DNA from: Maricaulis alexandrii
GTDB taxonomy: Bacteria; Pseudomonadota; Alphaproteobacteria; Caulobacterales; Maricaulaceae
Direction of reading: 5' to 3'
NCBI RefSeq assembly: GCF_005871165.1
Contig: NZ_SWKP01000006.1
Location: 1 to 64,000, forward strand
DNA length: 64,000 bases
A program made the translations under genes and the position numbers. Below, one piece after another: positions 50,551 to 59,696 of this stretch (within the stretch, counting starts at the first letter, position 1; each line of letters starts with the position of its first letter). The notes beneath the pieces were generated by a model, which was not told where the DNA came from, made no database searches, and was given only the letters and a program-made list of their open reading frames with translations.

Positions 50551-52665
50551 ATGAAACGCCTGGGTCTCGGCCTGCTTGTTGTCGTCGGTGTCCTCATCGC
50601 CGCCCTGTTCATCCTGCCGGCCATCATCCCGGCCGCGGCCTACAAGGACCGGGTCGAGCAGGCCGCCAGCCAAGCCTTGAACCGGGACATCGTGCTGGCG
50701 GGCGATGTCCGCCTCACCCTCTTCCCGCGTGTGCAGGTTCAGGCAGACAATGTCTCCATCGCCAATGCCGACGGGTTCGGCGAAGACGCCTTTGCCGAAA
50801 TGACCCAGATGCGGGTCGGGGTGGAACTCCTGCCCCTCCTGTCACGCCGGGTCGAGATTACCGAATTCGTGCTGGTCGAACCGGTCATCCGGCTGGAACA
50901 GCGCGGCGGCGCCAATAACTGGACCTTCGCGTCGGACGAAGCCGCCCCGGCTCCGGCATCGAGCGCGTCCGGCGGTTTTGTCCGACAGCCGGGCGCCCTG
51001 CCGATCGAAGCGAGCTTCGGTGATGTGCGTATCGAGAATGCGGAAATCCATTTTTCCGACGGCACGCAGAGCCAGAACATTACCGGTCTGAACCTGGCCA
51101 TCGCCCTGCCCTCGCTGGATGAGGAAACACGCATTGAAGGCTCCCTGGCCGCCAATGGCGAGGCGCTGGAGTTTGATGCCACGCTGGGATCGATCCGGGA
51201 CTTCTTCGAAGGCCGGGCCACCCCGATTGCGCTCAATCTGGGCGGCCGCCTTGTGGATCTCGGCTTTGACGGCGAGATTCCCGAGGGCGAGGCCATCGCC
51301 TTGGCGGGTGACATCCGCGCCGACATCCCGAACATCCGCGCCCTGGCCGCCTTTGCCGGCGCCGAACTGCCGCCGGGCGACAATCTGGAACGCTTTTCCA
51401 CGCGGGGCCGGATTTCCGGCACGACCTCGCAACTGGCCCTGACCGCCGAAAGCCTGCGTCTCGACGACATCACGGGCTCCGGCGGACTGACCGCGGACCT
51501 GTCCGGCGCCAAGCCGCGCATCACCGGCGCGCTGGACCTGCCGGCGCTCAACGTCACGCCCTACTTGCCGGAAGCAGCGGACGAGGCTCCGGCCTCCGGC
51601 AGTGGCGTGCCGCCCTGGAGCGAGGAAGAAATCGATCTGGCCGGGCTGGGCTTGGTCAATGCGCAGCTTGACCTGACCGTCGGCGAGTTGACCTATCGGG
51701 ATATCGAGGTCTCCGACGCGGCCCTCAATGTGGTGCTGGAGAATTCCCGTCTCGTCGCCCGCCTGCAGCGGATCTCGCTCTATGAGGGCCAGGGCGCCGT
51801 CACCATCATCGCCAATGCCCGCTCGGCCACGCCCAGTTTCTCGTTGGAAGCCAGCCTGGACGGTCTGGACGCCTACCCCTTCCTGCAGGCCGCGGCCGGG
51901 TTTGAACGCCTGCAGGGTACGGGCTCGATGGGCCTGAATTTCAACGCGACCGGCAGCAGCCAGGCGGCGATCATGAGCTCGCTGGACGGAAACGGCACTT
52001 TCAACTTCGCCGATGGCGCCATTGTCGGGATCAATATCGCCCAGACGATCCGCAATGTGTCCGGTTTCCTCAATCGCGATAATGCCGACAGTGCGGACAC
52101 CTCGACCGAGGACAGTGAGTCGGCAGAGACGGGCGAAACCCAGACCACAGACTTCACCAGTCTGGGCGGCAGTTTCACCATCGTCGACGGCCAGTTGAGC
52201 AATCAGGACCTGCTGATGCTGTCCCCGCTCCTGCGTGTGGAAGGCCTGGGCAATGTGAACCTGCCCGGGCAGAGCGTGGACTATCGGCTGCGCCCCCGCG
52301 CCGTCGCCTCGATCGAGGGCCAGGGTGGCGCCAGCGATCTGCAGGGCGTGATCGTCCCCATCCGGATCCGCGGCGGGTTCAATGATGTGTCCATCGGCGT
52401 GGATACCGAAGCGGTCGGCCGGGCCCTGCTGCAGGGTGCGTTGAACAATGCCATCGGCGGCGATGGTTCACAGAGCCTCGAGGACACGGCGCGCAATGCG
52501 CTGAGGGACGCGATCGGACTGGGCGGTTCGGACACGTCCGATGACGGAACGGATGAAGACACGCAAACCGATCCGGCCCAGCAACTCCTGCAGGGGCTTC
52601 TGAACTCGCGCCGGTCGCGTGATACTGAACCGGACGAGGAGACCACTGACGAGGGTCCGAACTGA
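50551..52665 (+). CDS. AsmA family protein
   Basis: A 704-residue envelope protein with an N-terminal membrane anchor (KRLGLGLLVVVGVLIAALFILPAIIP) and the AsmA domain (DIVLAGDVRLTLFPRVQVQADNVSIANADGFG). The C-terminal AsmA_2 part has MGLNFNATGSS and LRVEGLGNVNLPGQSVDYRLRPR. A low-complexity E/D/T tail (DTSDDGTDEDTQTDPAQ) ends it. AsmA-like proteins are thought to form periplasmic bridges for lipid transport to the outer membrane. GGAG lies eight bases before the ATG at 50551. Confidence 0.88.
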   Translation: MKRLGLGLLVVVGVLIAALFILPAIIPAAAYKDRVEQAASQALNRDIVLAGDVRLTLFPRVQVQADNVSIANADGFGEDAFAEMTQMRVGVELLPLLSRRVEITEFVLVEPVIRLEQRGGANNWTFASDEAAPAPASSASGGFVRQPGALPIEASFGDVRIENAEIHFSDGTQSQNITGLNLAIALPSLDEETRIEGSLAANGEALEFDATLGSIRDFFEGRATPIALNLGGRLVDLGFDGEIPEGEAIALAGDIRADIPNIRALAAFAGAELPPGDNLERFSTRGRISGTTSQLALTAESLRLDDITGSGGLTADLSGAKPRITGALDLPALNVTPYLPEAADEAPASGSGVPPWSEEEIDLAGLGLVNAQLDLTVGELTYRDIEVSDAALNVVLENSRLVARLQRISLYEGQGAVTIIANARSATPSFSLEASLDGLDAYPFLQAAAGFERLQGTGSMGLNFNATGSSQAAIMSSLDGNGTFNFADGAIVGINIAQTIRNVSGFLNRDNADSADTSTEDSESAETGETQTTDFTSLGGSFTIVDGQLSNQDLLMLSPLLRVEGLGNVNLPGQSVDYRLRPRAVASIEGQGGASDLQGVIVPIRIRGGFNDVSIGVDTEAVGRALLQGALNNAIGGDGSQSLEDTARNALRDAIGLGGSDTSDDGTDEDTQTDPAQQLLQGLLNSRRSRDTEPDEETTDEGPN

Positions 52666-52731
52666 TCCCGTCCAGGAGAATGAATGGGGAATGAACCCCT
52701 TGCTGAACTGGCATTCAGCCAGTCTGGGGTA

Positions 52732-52761
52732 TCCGTGCAGACAGATAACGGCCTGCACGGA
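52732..52761 (+). promoter_or_regulatory. Inverted repeat in the crystallin-gene leader
   Basis: TCCGTGCAG (52732-52740) and CTGCACGGA (52753-52761) are a perfect nine-base inverted repeat with a 12-base spacer. It ends three bases before the ribosome binding site AAGAGGA (52764-52770). It could be a repressor operator or a leader hairpin that hides the ribosome binding site. Confidence 0.55.
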
Positions 52762-52779
52762 AAAAGAGGACGACTGATC

Positions 52780-54264
52780 ATGCGCAAGTATCTGACACCC
52801 ATCGCGGCCCTGCTGGCCAGCGGCTTCGCTGCCGCAACGGCATCCGCCCAGGAGATCATCCTGTTCGATGGTCCCAATTTCAACGGGCAGCAGGTGCGTG
52901 TGACCGGCGATGTCCGCAATCTGGATTCACGCGGTTTCAACGACCGCACCTCCTCTTTCCGCGTCGTCCGCGGGCAGTGGGAGCTGTGTCAGCATGATGA
53001 TTACCGCGGCACGTGCATCACCTATTCGGCGGATGGACGCAATCTGGGCCGGATGGACAACCAGATCACCTCCCTGCGGCCGATCCAGCCGGGTGGCCAT
53101 CGTCCCGGCGGCGGCAGCCGCCCGCGCGGTGAAGCCATCACCCTGTATTCCGGTCCGAACTATACCGGACGTTCGGTGACGCTGTCGGTCTCTTCGCCGG
53201 ATCTGCGCCAATACAATTTCAACGACCAAGCCCGCTCCATCCAGCATTCCGGCCGGCGCGCCTGGCGGGTCTGCCAGCACGCCAATTTCGGCGGTGCCTG
53301 CATGCAGGTGGATGGCGACATTGCCAATATCGGCGGAGGCATGTCGGCAGAGATCTCTTCGGCCGAGCCGGATTATGGTGCCCGCCCGGGCCGCGGCGAC
53401 CGCAATGACCGTCCGCGCAATGGTGTCTTCCTCTATGACGGGGTGAGCTTCCAGGGCCAGCGCGTCGATGTCTCCACTGACACGGACAATCTGACCCGGA
53501 TGGGCTTCAATGACCGGGCTGACAGCCTGATCGTGGCCCGCGGCGAGACCTGGGTGGTGTGCGAAGACGATTACATGCGCGGCCGTTGCCAGCGTGTGCA
53601 AGGCGAAGTGCGCGATCTGAGCGCACTGGGCTTGCGCAACCGGATCACCTCCATGCGCCGTGTCGATGGCAACTGGAATGGCGGTGGCTATCCCGGTGGT
53701 GGCTGGGATGATGGCGGCTATCGCCGCAGCGTGGCCCTGTTCGCCAGCCCCAACTTTTACGGCCAGAGCATCGAGATCGACCGCGATGTCCGCAATCTGC
53801 GCGAATACCGCTTCAATGATGACGCCATGTCCATCCAGATCCCGCGCGGCCAGCGCTGGGAAGTCTGTGATGACAGCGATTATCGCGGCCGCTGCCAAGT
53901 GCTCGACGGGGATGCCAGCAATCTGGGCCGCTTCGGCCTGGCCAACCGGGTCTCGTCCCTGCGTCGGCTCGACGGCCCGTCGGGCGGCTATCCGGGCGGC
54001 GGCTGGAGCCGCGGCGGCGAGATCATCCTCTATGACGGGTTCAGCCAGACCGGCCGGTCTGTCCAGATTGAGGACGAGGTCTACAATCTGGAACGCTTGG
54101 GCTTCAATGATCGCGCGATGAGCCTAGAAGTCCGTGGCTATGGCCGCTGGCTGGTCTGCGAAGACTCCAATTTCCGCGGCCGCTGCGAGGAAGTCTCCGG
54201 CGAAGTGGACAATCTCCACCTCCTGAACCGGGAAATCTCCTCGGTCCGCCGCATCGACTACTAG
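52780..54264 (+). CDS. Secreted multi-domain beta-gamma-crystallin protein
   Basis: A 494-residue protein with a signal peptide (cleavage near ASAQE) and about five tandem beta-gamma-crystallin units joined by Gly/Pro/Arg-rich linkers (PGGHRPGGGSRPRG, NGGGYPGGGWDDGG). Each unit has the Greek-key start (ILFDGPNFNGQ, TLYSGPNYTGR, FLYDGVSFQGQ, ALFASPNFYGQ, ILYDGFSQTGR) and the second-motif pattern WxxCxxxxFxGxC with two Cys. The paired Cys are conserved across units and probably form disulfides. Microbial members bind calcium; a D/N-x-x-S-S site is seen only in parts here. AAGAGGA lies nine bases before the ATG, and a terminator follows. Confidence 0.88.
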   Translation: MRKYLTPIAALLASGFAAATASAQEIILFDGPNFNGQQVRVTGDVRNLDSRGFNDRTSSFRVVRGQWELCQHDDYRGTCITYSADGRNLGRMDNQITSLRPIQPGGHRPGGGSRPRGEAITLYSGPNYTGRSVTLSVSSPDLRQYNFNDQARSIQHSGRRAWRVCQHANFGGACMQVDGDIANIGGGMSAEISSAEPDYGARPGRGDRNDRPRNGVFLYDGVSFQGQRVDVSTDTDNLTRMGFNDRADSLIVARGETWVVCEDDYMRGRCQRVQGEVRDLSALGLRNRITSMRRVDGNWNGGGYPGGGWDDGGYRRSVALFASPNFYGQSIEIDRDVRNLREYRFNDDAMSIQIPRGQRWEVCDDSDYRGRCQVLDGDASNLGRFGLANRVSSLRRLDGPSGGYPGGGWSRGGEIILYDGFSQTGRSVQIEDEVYNLERLGFNDRAMSLEVRGYGRWLVCEDSNFRGRCEEVSGEVDNLHLLNREISSVRRIDY

Positions 54265-54285
54265 GGCCGACATCGGGCCAGACAG

Positions 54286-54319
54286 GGGCTGCGTGGCACG
54301 CGCTGCGCAGCCCTTTTTT
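54286..54319 (+). terminator. Rho-independent terminator after the crystallin gene
   Basis: GGGCTGCG (54286-54293) pairs with CGCAGCCC (54306-54313), the loop is 12 bases and TTTTTT follows. Confidence 0.85.
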
Positions 54320-54349
54320 GTGCTGTGCAGGAATCCTGCGCGCACCCCC

Positions 54350-54396
54350 TTGGGTCAGCCGCCAATCCCGCGTATATTTAGTTTCATATGAAACTA
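54350..54396 (+). promoter_or_regulatory. phhA: Promoter and palindromic operator of phhA
   Basis: TTGGGT at 54350-54355 and TATATT at 54373-54378 are 17 bases apart and make a good promoter. A perfect 18-base palindrome, TAGTTTCATATGAAACTA, lies at 54379-54396, exactly over the expected transcription start. A repressor bound there would block initiation. Its identity is not known from the window. Confidence 0.6.
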
Positions 54397-54418
54397 GTTG
54401 ATCACTGGATGCCGCACC

Positions 54419-55300
54419 ATGCCCGTCAATGATCCTGTTGTCGCCGAACAGACCCCGGCCGCCGATTTTACCATCGACCAGAAATGGGACCTCTACACAC
54501 CGGAGGAACACGCCATCTGGACCACGCTCTATGAGCGCCAGATGGGCGTACTCAAAGGGCGCGCGGCACCGGAACACTTCCGCGGACTGGAACTGCTCAA
54601 TCTCAATGAGGGTGGCATCCCGGACTTCCGCCGGGTCAATGAGAAGCTGGAGAAGCTGACCGGCTGGACCGTTGTGACGGTGCCGGGCCTGATCCCAGAA
54701 AAAGAGTTCTACGAGCATCTGGCCAACCGTCGCTTCGTCTCCGGACGATTCATGCGCGATGGCGAGAAGCTGGACTATCTGCCCGAGCCCGACATCTTCC
54801 ATGACGTGTTCGGTCATGTCCCCCTGCTCACCCAGCCGGTGTTCGCCGACTACATGCAGGCCTTCGGTCAGGGCGGACTGCGCTCGCTGGAGTTCGACAC
54901 GATCAAGAACATGGCGCGCCTCTACTGGTATACGGTGGAATTCGGCCTCATCAACACGCCGGAAGGCCGGCGCATCTACGGGGCGGGCATCGTCTCTTCG
55001 AAAGCGGAAAGCATTTTTGCGCTGGAGGCCCGCTCGCCGAACCGGATCCATTTCGATCTCGAACGCATCATGCGGACCGACTACCGCTATGACGACTTCC
55101 AACAGTCCTACTTCGTCATCGACAGTTATGACGAGCTGATGGAAGCGACCTATGCCGATTTTGAGCCGATCTATGAGCGTCTGCCCAAAATGCCGGAACT
55201 CGCCGCCAGTGATGTCCTGGAGACCGACAATATCTACACGCGGGGCACGCAGGAATATGCCAGCGCCGGCGGTTTGACCGGCCACGCCGTCGCTGTCTGA
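54419..55300 (+). CDS. phhA: Phenylalanine 4-monooxygenase
   Basis: Pterin-dependent phenylalanine hydroxylase of 293 residues; converts phenylalanine to tyrosine using tetrahydrobiopterin and non-haem iron. The iron motif H128-D-V-F-G-H133 and the later acidic ligand region (YWYTVEFGLI) are intact. The N-terminal regulatory ACT domain of animal enzymes is absent, as in bacteria. The ATG at 54419 is chosen (MPVNDPVVAEQ); the ATA-rich upstream part belongs to the promoter. It converges with a receiver gene 3 bases away. Confidence 0.95.
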   Translation: MPVNDPVVAEQTPAADFTIDQKWDLYTPEEHAIWTTLYERQMGVLKGRAAPEHFRGLELLNLNEGGIPDFRRVNEKLEKLTGWTVVTVPGLIPEKEFYEHLANRRFVSGRFMRDGEKLDYLPEPDIFHDVFGHVPLLTQPVFADYMQAFGQGGLRSLEFDTIKNMARLYWYTVEFGLINTPEGRRIYGAGIVSSKAESIFALEARSPNRIHFDLERIMRTDYRYDDFQQSYFVIDSYDELMEATYADFEPIYERLPKMPELAASDVLETDNIYTRGTQEYASAGGLTGHAVAV

Positions 55301-55303
55301 CGT

Positions 55304-55747
55304 TCAGGCCGCCGCGCTGCTGGACAGGACGAGGTGGAGCTTGCCATCGCGGTCTTCCAACTCGAACACGCTAAGGCCTGACAGGGTTTCCTCGAAGACG
55401 GGACGCGTCACCGGTTTGACGATGTAGAAGCTCGCCCCGGCTTCACGACACTTGGCCTCAACCTCCGGATTGCGCGTTCCGGAATAGACCCCCACGGCTC
55501 CGTCACGGATCAGGGGTTCGGTCCGGGCAATGAAGTCCACAGCATCATGCCCCGCCAGAGACAGGTCTGAGAGCACCATGACGGGAATGCCCGGGGTGGC
55601 GCCCAGCCAGTCGAGCGCGTCTTCCGGACGCGTAAACGCCTGGAACTCAAAATGGATACCCGCGTCCTCGAGATCGGCCCGGAACAGGAAATGCTCGTCC
55701 GGATCATCGTCCACGAGAACGATTGTCACACTCTGGCGATCACTCAA
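55304..55747 (-). CDS. Stand-alone response regulator receiver
   Basis: A 147-residue CheY-like receiver with VDDDPDEHFLF, phosphoacceptor D61 (VLSDLSLAG) and a KP pair (IVKPVTRP). The DEHF variant near the acidic pocket is typical of small receivers that act in relays (Rcp1-like). It ends with a short Ala/Ser tail. No kinase is adjacent. Confidence 0.85.
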   Translation of the reverse strand: MSDRQSVTIVLVDDDPDEHFLFRADLEDAGIHFEFQAFTRPEDALDWLGATPGIPVMVLSDLSLAGHDAVDFIARTEPLIRDGAVGVYSGTRNPEVEAKCREAGASFYIVKPVTRPVFEETLSGLSVFELEDRDGKLHLVLSSSAAA

Positions 55748-55826
55748 TCTGCCACTCCCCGGCGAAATTGAAGCGCGAAAACTATCACGATTTTCGGGTT
55801 TGGATAGTGACCACGTCCCCTCGGCC

Positions 55827-55854
55827 CGAAAGGCCTTGCCTGGCGGGCCTTTCG
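55827..55854 (-). terminator. Hairpin after the astB gene
   Basis: CGAAAGGCC (55827-55835) pairs with GGCCTTTCG (55846-55854) over ten bases. It lies right after the astB stop at 55859. No clear U-run follows, so this is a weak candidate for the end of the ast operon. Confidence 0.4.
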
Positions 55855-55858
55855 CGCA

Positions 55859-57196
55859 TCAGGCCCTCTGGAAGGGATAATAGCCGCCACCCAATTCCAG
55901 AATCTGCGTCAATGCGTCCAATGCCTCGCGGGATTCGACCAACAGGGCCGGATCAGCCAGGTCATTCGGACCCAATTGCTCGCGATAATGCCGCTCGGCC
56001 CAGGCGACGAGCTCCGGATACAACGCATCCGACATCAGGGCCCGGGGCGTCACCGCTGCCAGTTCCTGGTCCGTGAGCACCACACGCAACCGAAGACAGG
56101 CCGGACCGCCCCCATTGCGCATGGACTGGCGGACCTCGACGAACTCCACCCGGCCGATCGGACCATTGCCCACCGTCATGGCCGAACAATAAGCCTGGGT
56201 GGATGCCGTTTCTTCGGTCTCTTTGGGAGCAATCAGCACGAGACGATCTTCCCCGGGCCATTCCAGCAGCTGGGAATTGAACAGATAGGACGTGATGGCG
56301 TCACTGATCGGCACCTCGGCTTGCGGTACTTCCACAAAGTCCGGCTCGAACAGACCGTCGGCCGCCCGACGGATCGCCTCCAGCGCGCTGTCCCGGTCGG
56401 CAAAGGCCAGTTCATGGAAGAAGAGCGTGGTCCGGGTGCCCACACAGACGACATCATTGTGGAAGGCACCGGCATCAATCGCCTCGGGCGACTGGCGCAG
56501 AAAGACCGTCCGCTTGGGATCCAGCCTGTGCGACCGAGCCACGGCCTGACAGGCTTCCAAGGTCTGACGGGCCGGAAACTTGCCGCTCCAGGCTTCGTCA
56601 GCCGTCCGGCCATACACGAAGATCTCGACGCCCTCCCCGCCCTGCTCGGCGCACAGGCGGACATGGTTGGCGGCGCCCTCATCGGCGAAGTCCGGCTGCA
56701 TGGGCAGGACATCATGGACAGCGAACCGTCCGGTGTCCGCGAACGCCCAGTCCAGGGCGCGCTTGGTCTGCTCGCCCTCGATGGAGCGGTGCAGCGTCGT
56801 CAGAAGATTGGCCGGGGTGAAGTGAAGACGGCCATCCTTGGTATCCGCAGATGGTGACACGGTCGCGGCATTGGCGGCCCACATCGGAGAAGCCGAGCAG
56901 GCCTTGCGCAACAAACCGGGCGCAGATCTCCAAGCCGCCTCGATCACGGCCGAATCCGAGCCGGAGAAACCCGCACGGCGCAGCAGCGGCAGATAGGGGC
57001 GCTCATGCGGCGGCAGCAGGCCCTGTACCAGTCCGCTGTCGGCCAAGCGCTTCATCTTGGCGAGACCTTCCAGCACACCAGCGCGCGGCGACGAGACCAG
57101 GCCTTCATTGCGGGCGCTGGCCAGATTGCCGTCCGACAGGCCGCCATAATTGTGCGTCGGACCGACCAGCCCGTCGAAATTGGCCTCGCGCGCCAT
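55859..57196 (-). CDS. astB: N-succinylarginine dihydrolase
   Basis: The second enzyme of the arginine succinyltransferase (AST) pathway: it removes two ammonia and CO2 from N-succinylarginine to give N-succinylornithine. It has 445 residues, like E. coli AstB. It begins ANFDGLVGPTHNYGGLS and has SMRNGGGPACLRLRVVLT with the probable catalytic Cys. GAFHNDVVCVG carries a catalytic His. Its ATG overlaps the astD stop (TGATG), so the two are coupled. It is the last gene of the operon. Confidence 0.96.
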   Translation of the reverse strand: MAREANFDGLVGPTHNYGGLSDGNLASARNEGLVSSPRAGVLEGLAKMKRLADSGLVQGLLPPHERPYLPLLRRAGFSGSDSAVIEAAWRSAPGLLRKACSASPMWAANAATVSPSADTKDGRLHFTPANLLTTLHRSIEGEQTKRALDWAFADTGRFAVHDVLPMQPDFADEGAANHVRLCAEQGGEGVEIFVYGRTADEAWSGKFPARQTLEACQAVARSHRLDPKRTVFLRQSPEAIDAGAFHNDVVCVGTRTTLFFHELAFADRDSALEAIRRAADGLFEPDFVEVPQAEVPISDAITSYLFNSQLLEWPGEDRLVLIAPKETEETASTQAYCSAMTVGNGPIGRVEFVEVRQSMRNGGGPACLRLRVVLTDQELAAVTPRALMSDALYPELVAWAERHYREQLGPNDLADPALLVESREALDALTQILELGGGYYPFQRA

Positions 57197-58644
57197 CAAT
57201 CCACTCCCTTCACCGCCATGCGTTCCGGCTTCGGTGCGGCCTGGGTGGCGACCGGATAGGCGCAGTAGTCCGCGGCGTAATAGGCGCTCGGACGCAGATT
57301 GCCGGACTGGCCCGGTCCACCGAACGGCATGTTGGACGCGGCACCACAGGTCGGCCGGTTCCAGTTCACGATCCCGGCACGCGATTCCACCCAGAAACGC
57401 TCCCACAGGGCCTCGTCATCGCTGACCAGGCCGGCCGACAAGCCGTAGGCGGTGTTGTTGGCTGCCGCGATCGCGTCATCGAAACTGGCGACGCGCGTGA
57501 CTTGCAGCATGGGACCAAAGACTTCCTCGTCAGGGACCTCCACGCCGGTCACGTCCAGCAGGCCCGGACGAATGAAGGCTTCGCCGAGCTCCGGAACGCG
57601 CGCGGCTTCCAGCAGCGGCTGCGCACCGCGCTTCACCAGATCGGTCTGGGCATCGAGCACGCCCTGCGCGGCTCGGGCCGATACGAGGGGACCGATGAAC
57701 GGCTCTTCCTCGGCATCCCAGCGATCCAGGGTCAGCTGATTGGCAATGCGGATGATGGCCTCGACCACCGCCGTCCCGGCTTCGCCCTCCGGCAGGATCA
57801 GGCGACGGGCGCAGGAACAGCGTTGGCCAGCCGTGATATAGGCGGAATGAACCGCGATCCGGGCCACAGCCTCGGCGTCCTCGGCATCCCAGACGACCAG
57901 CGGGTTGTTGCCGCCCATTTCCAGCGCCAGCTGGATACCGGTCCGGCCGGCGAACTTTTCGTGGATGAAACGTCCCGTCGTCCAGGACCCGGTAAACAGG
58001 ACCCCGTCCAGCTCGCCATGATCCAGCGCGGCGGCCCCGGTTTCCCGGGCGCCCTGGACCAGGTTGAGCACACCGGCCGGCAGACCGGCGGCTTCCCAGG
58101 CCTTCACCATGGCTTCGCCGACGCCCGGCGTGATTTCCGATGGTTTGAAGACCAATGTGTTGCCGGCGATCAGGGCCGGGATGATGTGACCATTGGGCAA
58201 ATGGCCCGGGAAATTGTACGGGCCGAGGACGAACATCACGCCCAGCGGCTTGTGGGCCAGGCGGGCATGGCCGAACGCGGTATCGCTGACATGGCCGCCG
58301 GTGCGTTCCGTGTAGGATTTGATCGAGATATCGACCTTGCCGATCATAGCGCCCGCCTCGGCCAGGCCTTCCCAGCGCGGCTTGCCGGTTTCCCGGGAAA
58401 TCAGCTCGGCCAGTTCGGGCTTGCGCTCTTCCAGGATGGATTTGAAGCGCTCGACAATGGCGATGCGATCGGCCAGCGGTGCCCGGCCCCAGGCCGGAAA
58501 TGCGGCGCGGGCTGCCTGGAAAGCGGCATCGACATCGGCCGGAGCGGCCGCCTTGCCGGACCAGACCACGTCCTGATTGGCCGGGTTTTCCGATTTGAAT
58601 TCCGCGCCGGCGCCCTCGCGCCACGCACCATTGATGAACAGCAT
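57196..58644 (-). CDS. astD: N-succinylglutamate 5-semialdehyde dehydrogenase
   Basis: The AST-pathway aldehyde dehydrogenase, 482 residues; oxidises succinylglutamate semialdehyde to succinylglutamate with NAD. The catalytic Cys is C276 in GQRCSCARRL, the NAD loop is FTGSWTTGR and the Glu is in ALEMGGNNP. The start MLFINGAW at 58644 gives the usual length. Four bases separate it from astA. Confidence 0.95.
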   Translation of the reverse strand: MLFINGAWREGAGAEFKSENPANQDVVWSGKAAAPADVDAAFQAARAAFPAWGRAPLADRIAIVERFKSILEERKPELAELISRETGKPRWEGLAEAGAMIGKVDISIKSYTERTGGHVSDTAFGHARLAHKPLGVMFVLGPYNFPGHLPNGHIIPALIAGNTLVFKPSEITPGVGEAMVKAWEAAGLPAGVLNLVQGARETGAAALDHGELDGVLFTGSWTTGRFIHEKFAGRTGIQLALEMGGNNPLVVWDAEDAEAVARIAVHSAYITAGQRCSCARRLILPEGEAGTAVVEAIIRIANQLTLDRWDAEEEPFIGPLVSARAAQGVLDAQTDLVKRGAQPLLEAARVPELGEAFIRPGLLDVTGVEVPDEEVFGPMLQVTRVASFDDAIAAANNTAYGLSAGLVSDDEALWERFWVESRAGIVNWNRPTCGAASNMPFGGPGQSGNLRPSAYYAADYCAYPVATQAAPKPERMAVKGVD

Positions 58645-58648
58645 GGGG

Positions 58649-59665
58649 TTACCTCTTGCGTCGCCAGAAGCGGGCCTTGTCGCCCTCGCGCAGGTCGAGT
58701 GCCTGCATGATATCATTGGAAACACCAAGCACATCGCCATCACCGATGGCGCTGACCTGGCAGGTCCGGAAATCCGGGAATCGATCCGTCGACAGGATCC
58801 CCTCCGCATTGCCGGGACCGGAGGCCGCTTTCACGGTCACTTCGCGGCTCTCACGCAGCGTCCGGACATTCTCTGTCCAGGTGGAGACCAGCGGCCCGCC
58901 GTCGAAAATGTCGACATAACGGTCATAGTGGAACCCCTCCCAGAGCAGAAGGTTATAGGCCCCTTCCCCTTGCTCGTGCGGCTTGCCGATCACATCGCGG
59001 ACCTCCTGCGGCAGGAGATCGAGATAGATGAGATGCTGGGGCCCCAGGTCCAGAATGAACTGGTTGTCCGTGGCAGCTGACAGCCGGTCGGCATCGTCGA
59101 AATCCATCCGGAAAAAGGGCCGCGACACAGCGTCGAAGAAGGGCGAGGAACCGTCTTCCTTTACCACACCGCGCAATTCGGCCAGCACACGGTCGCCGAA
59201 CCGGCTGCGATCCGCCGCGATCATCAGATAGCGCGACTGTGCGACCAAGCGCCCGGCCCCGGTCCCGCGCCCGGCCTCGGACACGAAAAGCGTGCCGACT
59301 TCGGAGGAACCGGCAAAATCATTCACCAGGAGCATGGCATCCATGTCGAAGCGGCGATCCGCCTCCGAGGAGTGCTGGGCCAGGGTGATGATCTTGAAGT
59401 CCCAATAGGGTTTGGAGACACCGACCATGGCCTTGATCGCGGAACACCCCACGATCCGGCCGGTTTCGGTATCTTCCAGCATCAGCTGGTAGGTATCCTC
59501 GGTCTGCCCCGGATCCGGGGCGCGGAATGCGGCCTCGGACTTTTCCAGACGCTCGGCCAGCACATCCGCCGGCACCGCCAGGGATGTAAATCCGGTTCCG
59601 GCTTCACCGGCCAGACGCACCAGATCATCGATGTCCGATGTCCGGGCTGCACGTACGATCAGCAT
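58649..59665 (-). CDS. astA: Arginine N-succinyltransferase
   Basis: The first AST enzyme, 338 residues: transfers succinyl from succinyl-CoA to arginine. The GNAT-related fold starts MLIVRAARTSDIDDLVRLA, with TGFTSLAVP and later GTLFVSEAGRGTGAGRL and FFDAVSRPFFRMDF. GGGGAGGG lies five bases before the ATG. One astA chain is present; some bacteria have two (aruF/aruG). Confidence 0.95.
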   Translation of the reverse strand: MLIVRAARTSDIDDLVRLAGEAGTGFTSLAVPADVLAERLEKSEAAFRAPDPGQTEDTYQLMLEDTETGRIVGCSAIKAMVGVSKPYWDFKIITLAQHSSEADRRFDMDAMLLVNDFAGSSEVGTLFVSEAGRGTGAGRLVAQSRYLMIAADRSRFGDRVLAELRGVVKEDGSSPFFDAVSRPFFRMDFDDADRLSAATDNQFILDLGPQHLIYLDLLPQEVRDVIGKPHEQGEGAYNLLLWEGFHYDRYVDIFDGGPLVSTWTENVRTLRESREVTVKAASGPGNAEGILSTDRFPDFRTCQVSAIGDGDVLGVSNDIMQALDLREGDKARFWRRKR

Positions 59666-59696
59666 TTGCCCTCCCCGATCGTGTTCAATCTTGTTG

